Of a stretch of DNA of 17,399 nt, positions 5,738 through 14,111 are shown piece after piece. A model generated the notes under the pieces. The model was not told the DNA's origin and did no database searches. It saw only the letters and a list, made by a program, of their open reading frames with translations. Source of the DNA: Planctomycetota bacterium. Its GTDB lineage: Bacteria; Planctomycetota; PUPC01; JABMSA01; JAUWKK01. The stretch lies in NCBI GenBank assembly GCA_030614245.1, contig JAUWKK010000014.1, positions 1 through 17,399 on the forward strand, in the 5' to 3' direction. Within the stretch, counting starts at the first letter, position 1. The number at the start of each line of letters is the position of its first letter. A program made the position numbers and the translations under genes.

Positions 5738-6718
5738 ATGATCCTCGTGACAGGCGGGGCCGGCTATATCGGAACTCACGTCGTTCGTTCGCTGATCCGG
5801 CACGGGATGGATGTAGTCGTCTACGACCGACGTCCGCTGCCTCAGCCTTTGCTCGATGGCAAGCCGTTCCTGCCGGTGCCGTTCGTTGTCGCTGACCTGG
5901 CCGACCGGCAGGCGCTCGACGAGACGTTCGAGAAGTATGAGTTCGAGGCCGTCATTCACCTGGCGGGCGATATAGTCGTCAGCGAGTCGGTCGCCGAGCC
6001 TGAGAAGTATTACCTCAACAACGTCGGCGGCGGAATGAGCCTGCTGGCTGCGATGCGGCGGTACGGAGTGATGAAGATCGTCTTTTCGTCGACTGCCGCC
6101 CTCTTCGGCCTGCCCGAACGCGTGCCGATCCTCGAGGACGACCCCGTCCGTCCGATCAATCCTTACGGCCGCACGAAGTGGATGTTCGAGCAGATGCTCG
6201 ATGATTACGATCGGGCTTATGGGTTGAAGTTCGTTTCACTGCGCTATTTCAACGCGTCGGGGGCGGACAGTTCCGGGCTGATCGGCGAGGCGCACGACCC
6301 CGAGACGCACCTGATCCCGCTCGTGCTCGAGGTTCCACTGCAAAAGCGGCCGTACGTCTCGATATTCGGCACCGATTACGATACGCCCGACGGCACGGCG
6401 ATCAGGGACTACATCCACGTGTCCGACCTGGCCGAGGCGCACGTGCTGGCCGTGAAGTACCTGCGCGACGCGTCGGAAAGCCGCTGCTACAACCTGGGCA
6501 ACGGCCGGGGCCATTCAGTCCGGGAGGTCATCGCCACCGCCGAAGAGGTCGTCGGTGCATCCATCAGGACGGTCGAGACCCCTCGGCGCCCCGGCGACGC
6601 CGAGAGACTCATCGCCGGCAACGAGCGCATAATCAACGAGCTGTCCTGGAAGCCGAACTACAACGACCTTAACGTCATAGTCGAAAGCGCCTGGCGGTGG
6701 CACAAGGGGCAGAACTGA
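5738..6718 (+). CDS. galE: UDP-glucose 4-epimerase
   Basis: A 326-residue extended SDR enzyme that interconverts UDP-glucose and UDP-galactose in the cytoplasm, supplying galactosyl units for the polysaccharide made by this cluster. Seen: the NAD-binding GGAGYIG (6-12), HLAGDIVVSESV (74-85) where GalE has its H-x-A-x-x-x-V-x-E-S motif, Y143 and K147 (Y-G-R-T-K), R-Y-F-N-A-S-G-A, and the GalE-typical D-Y-D-T-P-D-G-T-x-I-R-D-Y-I-H-V. The catalytic serine position reads Thr119 (S-S-T-A-A-L-F-G), a conservative change. ATG at 5738 is preferred over an ATG at 5660 because it begins the Rossmann strand exactly and has AAGGAAC upstream. The next gene starts 28 bases after its stop. Some GalE relatives also act on UDP-GlcNAc. 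Confidence 0.88.
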   Translation: MILVTGGAGYIGTHVVRSLIRHGMDVVVYDRRPLPQPLLDGKPFLPVPFVVADLADRQALDETFEKYEFEAVIHLAGDIVVSESVAEPEKYYLNNVGGGMSLLAAMRRYGVMKIVFSSTAALFGLPERVPILEDDPVRPINPYGRTKWMFEQMLDDYDRAYGLKFVSLRYFNASGADSSGLIGEAHDPETHLIPLVLEVPLQKRPYVSIFGTDYDTPDGTAIRDYIHVSDLAEAHVLAVKYLRDASESRCYNLGNGRGHSVREVIATAEEVVGASIRTVETPRRPGDAERLIAGNERIINELSWKPNYNDLNVIVESAWRWHKGQN

Positions 6719-6746
6719 ATGCCGGAATCCAGGATGATTCGCACAA

Positions 6747-7700
6747 ATGCCTGACACCGTGCTCGTTACCGGCGGAGCCGGCTTCATCGGATCACACCTG
6801 GTCGACAGGCTCCTCGAACTGGGCCGGTGCGTTGTCTGCCTCGACGATTTCAACGACCACTACAATCCCGCGCTGAAGCGTGCGAACGTCGTCGGGCATC
6901 TCGATCACGAGCGGTACGAGCTTGCCGAAGGCGACGTGCGCGACGCCGCGTTGCTCGATGAGGTCTTCTCGGGCCACGATTTCGGCGCAGTCGTTCACTT
7001 GGCTTCGCGGGCGGGAGTGCGGCTTTCCGTCAGGAGCCCGCAGGTTTACCAGGACGTAAATTGCTCCGGCACGGTGAACCTGCTGGAGATGTGCCGGCGG
7101 CACGGTGTAGAGCGGTTCGTTCTCGCATCGACGTCGTCGGTATACGGCGAGTCGAGGCTGGTGCCGTTCAGCGTGGAGGGTCCGCTTGGGCTGCCGAAAT
7201 CGCCCTACGCAGCAACGAAGCGGTACGCCGAGCTGATTTGCCGGGCGTACCACGAGCGATTCGGCCTGAAGGTCGCCATCCTGCGCTTCTTCACGGTATA
7301 CGGCCCACGCGGCCGGCCTGATATGTCGATCCGCATCTTCACCGATCGGGTGCTTCGGGGCGAGCGGCTGCCGCTCTTCGGCGACGGCTCCTTCGAGCGC
7401 GATTTCACCTACGTAAGCGACATAATCTCAGGCGTCGTATCTGCTCTCGATCTCGAGTCCGGCTTCGAGGTCTTCAATTTGGGCGATTCCAGCCCTGTAA
7501 CGATGAAACGCGTTATCGAACTGATCGAACGGCACGTCGGCGCGAAGGCGAGAATCCGCCGCCTGCCGATCGCCGCGGGCGACATAGCCCGCACCTGCGC
7601 CGATATCGGGAAGAGCACCCGAGTATTAGGCTACAGCCCTCAAGTCATGATCGACGAGGGCATCCGCAGGTTCGTCGAGTGGTTCACATCAGTGAAGTGA
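6747..7700 (+). CDS. UDP-glucuronate 4-epimerase-like NAD-dependent epimerase
   Basis: A 317-residue extended SDR enzyme. Seen: GGAGFIG (9-15), D-D-F-N-D-H-Y-N-P-x-L-K-R (33-45) typical of the CapI/GAE branch, the H-L-A-S-R-A-G-V-R motif (84-92), S-S-V-Y-G (130-134), the Y154-A-A-T-K158 active pair, and R-F-F-T-V-Y-G-P-R-G-R-P-D-M. The most likely reaction is UDP-glucuronate to UDP-galacturonate, giving acidic sugars for a surface polysaccharide. It follows the galE-like gene by 28 bases with a weak AGGA ribosome site about 12 bases before the ATG, so the two are probably co-transcribed. Related enzymes (dTDP-glucose dehydratases, other epimerases) share the fold; the N-D-H-Y-N-P stretch favours this call. 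Confidence 0.8.
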   Translation: MPDTVLVTGGAGFIGSHLVDRLLELGRCVVCLDDFNDHYNPALKRANVVGHLDHERYELAEGDVRDAALLDEVFSGHDFGAVVHLASRAGVRLSVRSPQVYQDVNCSGTVNLLEMCRRHGVERFVLASTSSVYGESRLVPFSVEGPLGLPKSPYAATKRYAELICRAYHERFGLKVAILRFFTVYGPRGRPDMSIRIFTDRVLRGERLPLFGDGSFERDFTYVSDIISGVVSALDLESGFEVFNLGDSSPVTMKRVIELIERHVGAKARIRRLPIAAGDIARTCADIGKSTRVLGYSPQVMIDEGIRRFVEWFTSVK

Positions 7701-7725
7701 ACGGTGTTGCCCCGTTATGTTTTTT
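7700..7725 (+). terminator. Weak candidate terminator between convergent genes
   Basis: AACGG (7700-7704) and CCGTT (7712-7716) can pair, and a run of six T (7720-7725) follows. The stem is only five base pairs. It sits in the 42-base gap between the epimerase stop and the stop of the convergent kinase gene, where a terminator is expected. Confidence 0.35.
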
Positions 7726-7742
7726 CTGAGGGGTTCAACAGG

Positions 7743-10700
7743 TCATTTCCTGATGGCTTCGAGTTCGTTCTTGTGGCGGCGATAATAGGACGCGTGCAGA
7801 GCGTTCAGGCGTTCGACGAGCCGGCGAGCTTCGTTGAGCTTGCCGCCGGCCCTGAGGGCTCGAGCGGCACCGTGCATAGCCTCAGGGATGCGATCGTGGC
7901 GATATGGGTCACGCTTGGTGGTGTAGCTGCTCTCGTAGTGATTTACTGCCTTACCGTACTGCCCGCTGAACTCGCATGCCTCTCCCAGCCCCAGATGTGC
8001 CATGGCTGTGACATCAGAATCGTCGGCGAATTGTTTCAGTGTCCGCTGCAACTCCGCCAGACCACTTATCAGTGAAGCCTTGTCCTTGTTGCGGATGCGG
8101 CAGCGGGCGCGGCCGACGCGAGCCATGCCACCCGCCTGGCAGGTTTTGTCGTAATCTTTGATGACCTTCTGGAATTTCTTCGCTGCTTTCGCATACTCGT
8201 CAAATTCGTCGAAATTGATCTCCGCCCTCTTGAGCCAGAGGTTGGCGGCAGTGGGCTTATCCTTGACGACCGCTATTCCGCCGAGGAGCGCGGCATCGCC
8301 CCACCCCCTTTTCCTGAGCCTCCAGCGTAGAATGTACGAAGCAGACGTGACCATTCTACGCAGGTTCTTCACATCAGAAGGCGTATTGCGCCCCACCAGG
8401 CGGAGTCCTGCGACCCGTTCGTGGAAGCCGAGGCCTTCCTCGCACATATCGAGCCACTGCTGGTAGGCGCTGCCGCCGACGAACTGTTTCTGCTTCTGCA
8501 TGCCCTTGAGGAAATCGGCGGCGTGCTGGGCATCATCGCCGCCGGCTCTCCGGATTCTCTGAAGGCGCTTTACTGCCAGGGGGTCATTGCCGGCGAACAT
8601 GAGGTAGATGGCTTGTTCCATCGGCTTCATGCGGTGGAAGGGACGGTCATCCCACGACGGCTCCTGTCCTGCCCCACCGCGCATCTCCGCGATGACATCC
8701 TTCATTTCGTCGGTGAGGGACTCGCCGAGGGTAACCCTGAGGTCCTTAATTACCTTTTCGCCTTTCGTCTTGCGCCCGTTCTTGAACTCGCGCCAGGCCT
8801 TTTCCATTTCCGAATCGAAGACGGCCGTTGCCCGCTTGGCGATTTCGTCGTCGATCTCGGCCAGATGTTCGCCGACGTACTCGGTCTTGATGTAATCCTT
8901 GCGCAGCTTGCGATAGAGCTCCAGGGCGTCGGTGTCGTTAGTCTTTTTGTCCTTCGCTTCGGCGTGGAGCTGGGCAACGGCAGCTTCAATGACCTGCTTG
9001 ACACGTTCCTTCATGGCCTTCGCGCCGGGTGGCATGACGCCGTCCCTGGTTTTCGCGTCTTCGACTTCGGCCTGCGCCTTGTCGAGGTTGTTGTGGAGCA
9101 GATAGAGCAGGGCTAGCGCGATGCGGCTGGTGCGGTCATCACGCGGCAAGACGGTCTTCAGGAGGCTGAACATGCTCCCGGCTTGCAGTTCGGACCACTT
9201 GATGGCGACCGGGGGGCCATTTGCCGGCTTGATGGTAACCGCTTCGGTCGTGGCGGAAGTGATCTTGCCGACAAAACCCCGCGTGTCGGTGCGGCTAATG
9301 CTGAACGTATTCTCGCTCATGGGCAAAGCATCAGCAAGCGTTTCGTGCAGTTTCTTCAGGCGGTCCAGATCGTCGCGGCGCTGTGCGACAGCCTCTTCCT
9401 CTTCGGGCGATTTTGTGACGAACTTCTTGAGTTCGGCCATGGGCGCGCTCACGGCGTTGAAATCGAACTTGAACTCAGCCATTGACTTGTCGACGTTCTC
9501 GATAAGTCTGGCAAGTTTTTCCGCCCGCGCCTTCTCGATCCTTTCGAGCTCCTCCTTATGTTGCTTTCGGGCGGTCTCGACATACCCGATCCGCTCGCGG
9601 GCTTTCGTGACGTGCTTCTCGATACCGAAGTTTTCAACTACGTTCCGGAGCAGGGCAACGGCTTTGTCGAATTCCTTCTGCTTCTTATGTTCGTCGGCCT
9701 CGCGGATGACAGTCGCGAGGGCATGTTCGGCCTCCTGGGCGACATCTTCAGCCTTCTCCTTTGCGATAGAGCCGGCAACGTTGTCCTCGTTCTCTTTAGC
9801 AAAGGCATTGAACTTGGCGATTACCTCTCCGAACCTCCGCTCATCGCGCAGCGATTGAAGCGTGCTTTCGAGTCTTTCAAATTCATCCTTGGCTTTTTCA
9901 TTGGCCAGGGCGTTGAACTCCTCGATTTTCTTGTTCAGATACCCGATGCGCTTGTCGGCGTTCTTCCAGGCCGTTGTGGTATCGAGGCTCTTGATGCGGG
10001 TTAGTTTCCGGTATTCCTCGATGCAGGCCTTGGCGGCTTCGGGGGTATTGGGAGGGTGATCTTTTTCGAATTTTTGAGCGGCGCCCAGTATATCGAGAGC
10101 CTTTTTTTCCAGTTTTGCCTGCTCGTTCTCGCCGTTTTCGGATGGCGGCTTACTGCTGCCATAATAGATGACGGCGCCGATGATAATGGCGGCCAGGACG
10201 GCCCCCGCGGCGAAGACCGGGGCAAGAGATCGCTTCTGCGGCCGGGGTTGTAGAGCGGGTCGTGCCGGCTTGTCGGCCGGGGCTCCCGGCCCTCGTGGCT
10301 TGTCTTGCAACGGCTTGACTTCGAGTTGCCTGGGCGGGTATTCCTTGGCGGCGCCCGGCATCTTGCCCTTGATGGAGATCTCGAGGTCGGCGATGAGTTC
10401 CTCGGGCGTCTGGTAGCGCTTGAGCCTGTCTTTTGCCATCATTTTGTGGACGATCGCGGCGGCCCACGGAGAGAACGCGCGGGACATTTCCTCGATGGAC
10501 GGCAGACTGTTCGCGATGTGCTTGGCCATTACGGCGGCCGGCGTCGGGCCATCGAAGGGCACGTTGCCGTCGACCATGTGATAAAGTGTGGCTCCCAGCG
10601 AGTAGATGTCGGTGAGGATATCCAATTCGGTACTGAAGTCGGCCTGCTCGGGTGATGCGTAGTAAGGCGTGCCGAGCGCTTTGCCATCGAGCGTTACGGA

Positions 10701-11393
10701 GGAATCGGCGCCTGGTGCTACGGATTTCGCGAGGCCCAGGTCCGTGAGTTTGGCAACGCCTTGAGGGGTGATGATGATATTGTCGGGCTTGACGTCGCGA
10801 TGGATTATCCCGTGGCTGTGCGCGTGCTGGAGTGCTCGCGATATCTGGAGCGCGATGCGGAGCGCGCGGTGCTCGTCGATGCTTCCCTGCCGGGTAAGGA
10901 TCGTCCCGACTGTAGTTCCTGGGACGTATTCCATCACGAAGTAGTGCTTGCCGTCCTGTTCGCCGACATCGAAGCCCTGGACGTTATTGAGATGATTGAG
11001 ATGCCCCGCAGCCCGGGCTTCACGGGTGAACCTGGCGATATATTCATTGTCGTCGGCAAACTTGGACGCGAGGACCTTGATCGCGACGGTCTTGTCCATC
11101 GATATCTGCCGGGCCTTGTACACGGTGCCCATGCCGCCGCCACCGACTTTCAGCAGGATCTCATATCCGGGCAGATCGATGTCAGCTCGCAGCCGCTGTT
11201 GGGTCTCGAGCAGTTCACGGACCTGTTCGGCGGTGAGATATCCCTTGCCGGCCATCAGCTCGCCCAGGCGCGGTACGGGCTGATCCGAGCACCAGTTCTT
11301 CTGCTCGGCAAGACAGCCCTCCAGTTGCTCGGCCGTGACATGACCCTCTCGGAAGGCAATCTGGCCGAAAAGTGTGTTCTGCTCGTCGCCCAT
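7743..11393 (-). CDS. Membrane Ser/Thr protein kinase with N-terminal MshEN-like motifs and a long C-terminal coiled-coil/TPR region
   Basis: A 1216-residue Hanks-type kinase. Residues 8-31 and 42-65 are two copies of a 24-residue pattern; the second (R42-L-G, G51, L53, V58, L62, Q65) fits the MshEN c-di-GMP-binding consensus, and the first keeps G10, G17, L24, L28 and Q31 but lacks the arginine. The kinase domain spans about 75-340: Gly-rich loop VGGGGMG (83-89), K106, E125, H198-R-D-V-K202, N205, D218-L-G and S247-P-E, so all key residues are present. A Pro-rich linker leads to one membrane helix (about 392-411). The exported part has Glu/Lys-rich helices (about 425-690), a small beta-rich segment (about 695-745) and TPR-like helices to the end. 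The start ATG lacks a clear ribosome site. It lies opposite to, and splits, the polysaccharide genes. Targets are unknown; control of polymer synthesis is an inference. Confidence 0.9.
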   Translation of the reverse strand: MGDEQNTLFGQIAFREGHVTAEQLEGCLAEQKNWCSDQPVPRLGELMAGKGYLTAEQVRELLETQQRLRADIDLPGYEILLKVGGGGMGTVYKARQISMDKTVAIKVLASKFADDNEYIARFTREARAAGHLNHLNNVQGFDVGEQDGKHYFVMEYVPGTTVGTILTRQGSIDEHRALRIALQISRALQHAHSHGIIHRDVKPDNIIITPQGVAKLTDLGLAKSVAPGADSSVTLDGKALGTPYYASPEQADFSTELDILTDIYSLGATLYHMVDGNVPFDGPTPAAVMAKHIANSLPSIEEMSRAFSPWAAAIVHKMMAKDRLKRYQTPEELIADLEISIKGKMPGAAKEYPPRQLEVKPLQDKPRGPGAPADKPARPALQPRPQKRSLAPVFAAGAVLAAIIIGAVIYYGSSKPPSENGENEQAKLEKKALDILGAAQKFEKDHPPNTPEAAKACIEEYRKLTRIKSLDTTTAWKNADKRIGYLNKKIEEFNALANEKAKDEFERLESTLQSLRDERRFGEVIAKFNAFAKENEDNVAGSIAKEKAEDVAQEAEHALATVIREADEHKKQKEFDKAVALLRNVVENFGIEKHVTKARERIGYVETARKQHKEELERIEKARAEKLARLIENVDKSMAEFKFDFNAVSAPMAELKKFVTKSPEEEEAVAQRRDDLDRLKKLHETLADALPMSENTFSISRTDTRGFVGKITSATTEAVTIKPANGPPVAIKWSELQAGSMFSLLKTVLPRDDRTSRIALALLYLLHNNLDKAQAEVEDAKTRDGVMPPGAKAMKERVKQVIEAAVAQLHAEAKDKKTNDTDALELYRKLRKDYIKTEYVGEHLAEIDDEIAKRATAVFDSEMEKAWREFKNGRKTKGEKVIKDLRVTLGESLTDEMKDVIAEMRGGAGQEPSWDDRPFHRMKPMEQAIYLMFAGNDPLAVKRLQRIRRAGGDDAQHAADFLKGMQKQKQFVGGSAYQQWLDMCEEGLGFHERVAGLRLVGRNTPSDVKNLRRMVTSASYILRWRLRKRGWGDAALLGGIAVVKDKPTAANLWLKRAEINFDEFDEYAKAAKKFQKVIKDYDKTCQAGGMARVGRARCRIRNKDKASLISGLAELQRTLKQFADDSDVTAMAHLGLGEACEFSGQYGKAVNHYESSYTTKRDPYRHDRIPEAMHGAARALRAGGKLNEARRLVERLNALHASYYRRHKNELEAIRK

Positions 11394-11437
11394 GATGTCT
11401 GCCGCCGTAGAAGTACCGGGGCGTTTTTTCTATACGA

Positions 11438-11466
11438 AATATAGCCGCGCAGCGTTGAAGTTTCAA
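11438..11466 (-). promoter_or_regulatory. Candidate sigma-70 promoter for the kinase
   Basis: On the minus strand, TTGAAA (11461-11466) and TATATT (11438-11443) are exactly 17 bases apart. The start near 11430 leaves a leader of under 40 bases. This is the best consensus match in the window. Confidence 0.5.
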
Positions 11467-11651
11467 GTGAGTATGAGAAAAACGGCTCTGGCACGGATGG
11501 AACTGAAGCCGAAAACCGGCGTACTGTGTCGTGCATGTTCCGATACCAAAGTACACGAAACAGCGGCGTTTATCCTGTCCCGCAGTCGCTGCGGCAGATC
11601 AGCCCTTGAAGCTTTACCGCTCATGGATGTCCTCGGATCGGCTCTGAACTC

Positions 11652-11681
11652 TTGCAAATCCTGCGCAGTCCGGTGTATGCT
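11652..11681 (+). promoter_or_regulatory. Weak candidate promoter for the thymidylyltransferase gene
   Basis: TTGCAA (11652-11657) and TATGCT (11676-11681) are 18 bases apart. It lies in the 439-base gene-free stretch 11394-11832, which otherwise shows only the kinase promoter and short repeats; I see no gene between 11467 and 11744. Confidence 0.27.
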
Positions 11682-11744
11682 GTAGGGATCGGATGCGGCA
11701 AGTTTGCAGGTGTGAAAGGCTCGGAACTGAGCCTGGCCGCGATT

Positions 11745-11772
11745 CAGTAAGCGGTGATCAGTAAGCAGTGAT
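11745..11772. repeat. Tandem repeat, 14 bp x 2 (cagtaagcrgtgat)
   Basis: Two copies of CAGTAAGCRGTGAT differ at one base and are followed by CAGTGGGG. The core CAGTAAGCAGT is shared with the array downstream of the thymidylyltransferase gene (12577-12604). Confidence 0.8.
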
Positions 11773-11798
11773 CAGTGGGGGACGTCGGGCCAGGGGCT

Positions 11799-11820
11799 GG
11801 ATACTGCTCACTGGATAGTG
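11799..11820 (+). repeat. Left member of a 22-bp inverted pair bracketing the thymidylyltransferase gene
   Basis: Bases 11799-11820 match the reverse complement of 12574-12595 at 21 of 22 positions; the only difference lies in the middle, GCTCACT against GCTTACT. The left copy ends 12 bases before the gene's ATG, and its last base is the first base of the GGAGG ribosome site. Confidence 0.85.
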
Positions 11821-11832
11821 GAGGACAAACTG

Positions 11833-12573
11833 ATGAAGGGTATCATTCTTGCCGGCGGGCTCGGCTCGCGGCTGTTTCCCGTAACTAAGGTAACTAACAA
11901 GCACCTGCTGCCGGTCTACGACCAGCCTATGATCTTCTATCCGATCCAGGCGTTCGTCGAGGCGGGCATTCGCGACATCCTGATCGTGACCGGCGGGAAC
12001 AGTGCGGGCGATTTCCTCGAGCTGCTGGGCAACGGCAACGAGTTCGGCCTGAATCACTTGAATTACACCTACCAGAGCGGCCACGGCGGCATCGCCGAGG
12101 CACTGGGCCTGGCGCGGCACTTCGCAGACGACGACAAGGTCTGCGTGGTGCTTGGCGACAACATCTTCCACGATTCGCTCCGTGCGGCCGTGGATAACTC
12201 CGAGAAGCAGGAAAAAGGAGCGAGGATCATGCTCAAGGAGGTGGCCGACCCAAGGCGCTTCGGGGTCGCCGAATTGCGCGGCGGACGGGTAGTCAACATC
12301 GAAGAAAAACCGTCGCGGCCGAAGTCCAACCTCGTCGTCACCGGCATCTACTTCTACGATTCGCAGGCATTCGATATTATCGACACCTTGAAACCATCCG
12401 CCCGCAACGAATTGGAAGTGACCGACCTTAACAACCGTTTCATCGAGATGGGGCAGATGGAGTATGAGATTATGGATGGCTGGTGGTCCGACGCCGGCAC
12501 CTTCGAATCGCTGCGGCACGTGACGAATCTTGTCGCGGAAGACCCGCCGGTGTGGGTACCGAAGAAAGACTAG
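11833..12573 (+). CDS. rfbA: Glucose-1-phosphate thymidylyltransferase (short form)
   Basis: A 246-residue nucleotidyltransferase joining dTTP and glucose-1-phosphate to give dTDP-glucose, the entry to dTDP-deoxysugars such as rhamnose. Seen: G-G-x-G-S-R-L (8-14), K23 in TNKHLLPV, LGDN with D109, the E-E-K-P motif (157-160), and W-W-S-D220-A-G-T. D109 and D220 match the metal-binding aspartates of the family. Length fits the short SpsI-like group rather than the roughly 290-residue enterobacterial RmlA. ATG at 11833 follows GGAGG (11820-11824) and begins the MKGIILAGG strand; the upstream GTG at 11818 lies inside the repeat and is rejected. No rfbB, rfbC or rfbD is in the window, so the later steps must lie elsewhere. 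The gene is bracketed by inverted repeats. Confidence 0.88.
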   Translation: MKGIILAGGLGSRLFPVTKVTNKHLLPVYDQPMIFYPIQAFVEAGIRDILIVTGGNSAGDFLELLGNGNEFGLNHLNYTYQSGHGGIAEALGLARHFADDDKVCVVLGDNIFHDSLRAAVDNSEKQEKGARIMLKEVADPRRFGVAELRGGRVVNIEEKPSRPKSNLVVTGIYFYDSQAFDIIDTLKPSARNELEVTDLNNRFIEMGQMEYEIMDGWWSDAGTFESLRHVTNLVAEDPPVWVPKKD

Positions 12574-12595
12574 CACTATCCAGTAAGCAGTATCC
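12574..12595 (-). repeat. Right member of the 22-bp inverted pair
   Basis: It begins directly after the thymidylyltransferase stop codon and is the inverted counterpart of 11799-11820, with one mismatch. It overlaps a tandem 14-mer array. Confidence 0.85.
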
Positions 12596-12604
12596 AGTAA
12601 GCAG
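12577..12604. repeat. Tandem repeat, 14 bp x 2 (tatccagtaagcag)
   Basis: Two exact copies of TATCCAGTAAGCAG. The same words, partly inverted, occur upstream of the gene at 11745-11820, so both flanks carry one repeat family. Confidence 0.85.
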
Positions 12605-12637
12605 TGAGACGCGAAAGGACGGGAATATGTAGTCGGG

Positions 12638-12707
12638 GGGTGGCACGTTCAAGCACAGCTTGGACGTGGAGAAGCGCGGCCAACCTGAGAAGGTTGACCG
12701 TGGCACC
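12638..12707 (+). repeat. Family B cloverleaf-like repeat, second full copy
   Basis: The outer stem GGTGGCACG (12639-12647)/CGTGGCACC (12699-12707) has one mismatch. Arm 1 is GTTCAAGC/GCTTGGAC (12647-12665, loop aca). Arm 3 is GGCCAACCT/AGGTTGACC (12678-12699) with a GAGA loop. Compared with 3191-3275, arm 1 is identical, the same C-A mismatch is kept in arm 3, and the two terminal pairs of arm 3 have changed together (GG/CC to CT/AG). It ends 15 bases before the ligase ATG and lies in its leader. Confidence 0.82.
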
Positions 12708-12722
12708 GAAGAGGAACCTGCA

Positions 12723-14111
12723 ATGCCTGGTATCGCTATGACGATGCGGACGCGGCATTCACAACCGCTGCCGCCCGTCGAAGAGACACGAATGCAAGAC
12801 GTGCCCGACAAGGTATGGACGTTGGGGTTCTTCTTCATTATCGTCTTCATAATTGCATCCTATTTGCAGGTTGGTGTACTCGTCCACGAGTCGGGGAATC
12901 CTGCTTTGCAGCTTCTGGCGAAGGCCCGACTGTCGCTGACACCTGCTCTGCTGGCGTTGGTGTTCATTCTCTTCGGACGCGTCGCCCGCGGTAAGGCCCC
13001 GCTGCAGATCGTATCGCCGCAGTCGTGGATGATGACCGGAGTATTCATGCTCATGGTGATCTCGGCCGTTTTTGCGGCGGATCAGGTGCGCTTTTCGCTG
13101 GAATACACTTCAACGCGGATGTTCAAACTGTTCATGCTGTTCGTGCTGGCGCTGGCGTGCCTGGAATCGGCCCGCAGCATTCGTTGGATGCTGTGGGTGC
13201 TCGCCGGTGCGTCGCAGGTACTGGCTTACGGAGCACTCATCAAGTACGTGTACGACCCCTATTTATACGGTGACGTTCCGCGCGCGGGCTATTTCGGCCA
13301 ATACCACGATCCCAACCGCCTGGCGGGGTGTCTTGCTGTCATCATCCCCGCGATGGTGTACCTTTTCTCCACTACACGCTCGGCATTTGCCAAGGTGGCG
13401 TTGCTGTTGGCGGCTCCGCCGCTGCTGATCGCTATAATGCTCACAGGCTCGCGCGGCGGGCTGCTGGCTCTTGCCGTCGGGCTCATTGCGGTGCTCTGGT
13501 TCAGCCGCCATCGCGTCATCGGGGTCTCCCTCGTCGCGATAATCGCCGTTGCAGGCATTGTATTAATGCCGATGACACTGAAGACGCGTTACGCCGAGAT
13601 GAAACAGCTCAGAGGCGCTGCTACTGCTCAAGCACGCCTGGTCATCTGGGGCGCCGGCTTTAAGATGGCAACAGCCCACCCATTCCTCGGCGTCGGCACG
13701 GGGTGCTATCAGCACGCAGCATACCACAAGTATATGCCGCCCGACGTTTTAGAGGGCGGGCGCCGCTGGCGCCCGCCACACAGCTCGTTCGTCAAGATAC
13801 TAGCGGAGAACGGCGTGCCGGCGTTCCTGCTGTTTGTATTGCTGCACATTGTGACTTTCAGGGATATTCTGCGGCTGCGGCGTCAAGCCGCGCAGCGATG
13901 GGGGCCGAAATGCCTGATAGCCGGCCAGGCCGCCGCACTCTTTGCCATCCTGGCATCCACCACCGTGGCTGCGCTGACGATAGACTACACCGACGATATC
14001 TTCCCATACCTGTTCATTGCGACAGTTGCGGCATTGAAGCACATCGGCTGGCGGCTGGGACTGCGGGGCGCGCAGCCTGCCGGGGCTGCTATTCCCGCCA
14101 CTCCGCCGTAG
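12723..14111 (+). CDS. O-antigen ligase / polymerase family membrane protein
   Basis: A 462-residue polytopic membrane protein with about ten to twelve hydrophobic segments. Family marks of the O-antigen ligase (WaaL/Wzy_C) group are Y-F-G-Q-Y-H-D-P-N-R-L-A-G (190-202), T-G-S-R-G-G (241-246), a large loop with R305-L-V-I-W-G and H319-P-F-L-G-V-G-T-G, and H353-S-S-F (usually H-N-S) followed by ENG (362-364). It should join or polymerise lipid-linked glycan on the outer face of the inner membrane. ATG at 12723 has GAAGAGGA upstream; an in-frame TTG at 12660 lies in a family B repeat and is rejected. Residues 345-352 (GGRRWRPP) come from a perfect palindrome, and the stop codon is also in a palindrome. 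Ligase and polymerase cannot be told apart here. Confidence 0.82.
   Translation: MPGIAMTMRTRHSQPLPPVEETRMQDVPDKVWTLGFFFIIVFIIASYLQVGVLVHESGNPALQLLAKARLSLTPALLALVFILFGRVARGKAPLQIVSPQSWMMTGVFMLMVISAVFAADQVRFSLEYTSTRMFKLFMLFVLALACLESARSIRWMLWVLAGASQVLAYGALIKYVYDPYLYGDVPRAGYFGQYHDPNRLAGCLAVIIPAMVYLFSTTRSAFAKVALLLAAPPLLIAIMLTGSRGGLLALAVGLIAVLWFSRHRVIGVSLVAIIAVAGIVLMPMTLKTRYAEMKQLRGAATAQARLVIWGAGFKMATAHPFLGVGTGCYQHAAYHKYMPPDVLEGGRRWRPPHSSFVKILAENGVPAFLLFVLLHIVTFRDILRLRRQAAQRWGPKCLIAGQAAALFAILASTTVAALTIDYTDDIFPYLFIATVAALKHIGWRLGLRGAQPAGAAIPATPP
13755..13777. repeat. Perfect 10-bp-stem palindrome inside a coding sequence
   Basis: GGCGGGCGCC (13755-13764), loop gct, GGCGCCCGCC (13768-13777). It encodes GGRRWRPP in frame, just before the conserved H-S-S-F of the ligase loop. 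Confidence 0.85.

Noticed and set aside
10761..11444. 227-codon plus-strand ORF over the kinase domain
   Set aside because: Antisense to conserved kinase motifs and ends in the kinase promoter region.
11374..11685. 103-codon plus-strand ORF
   Set aside because: It begins antisense to the kinase start, crosses its promoter and has no ribosome site or family resemblance.
12660..12722. TTG start extending the ligase by 21 residues
   Set aside because: The extension is translated family B repeat; ATG at 12723 has a ribosome site.
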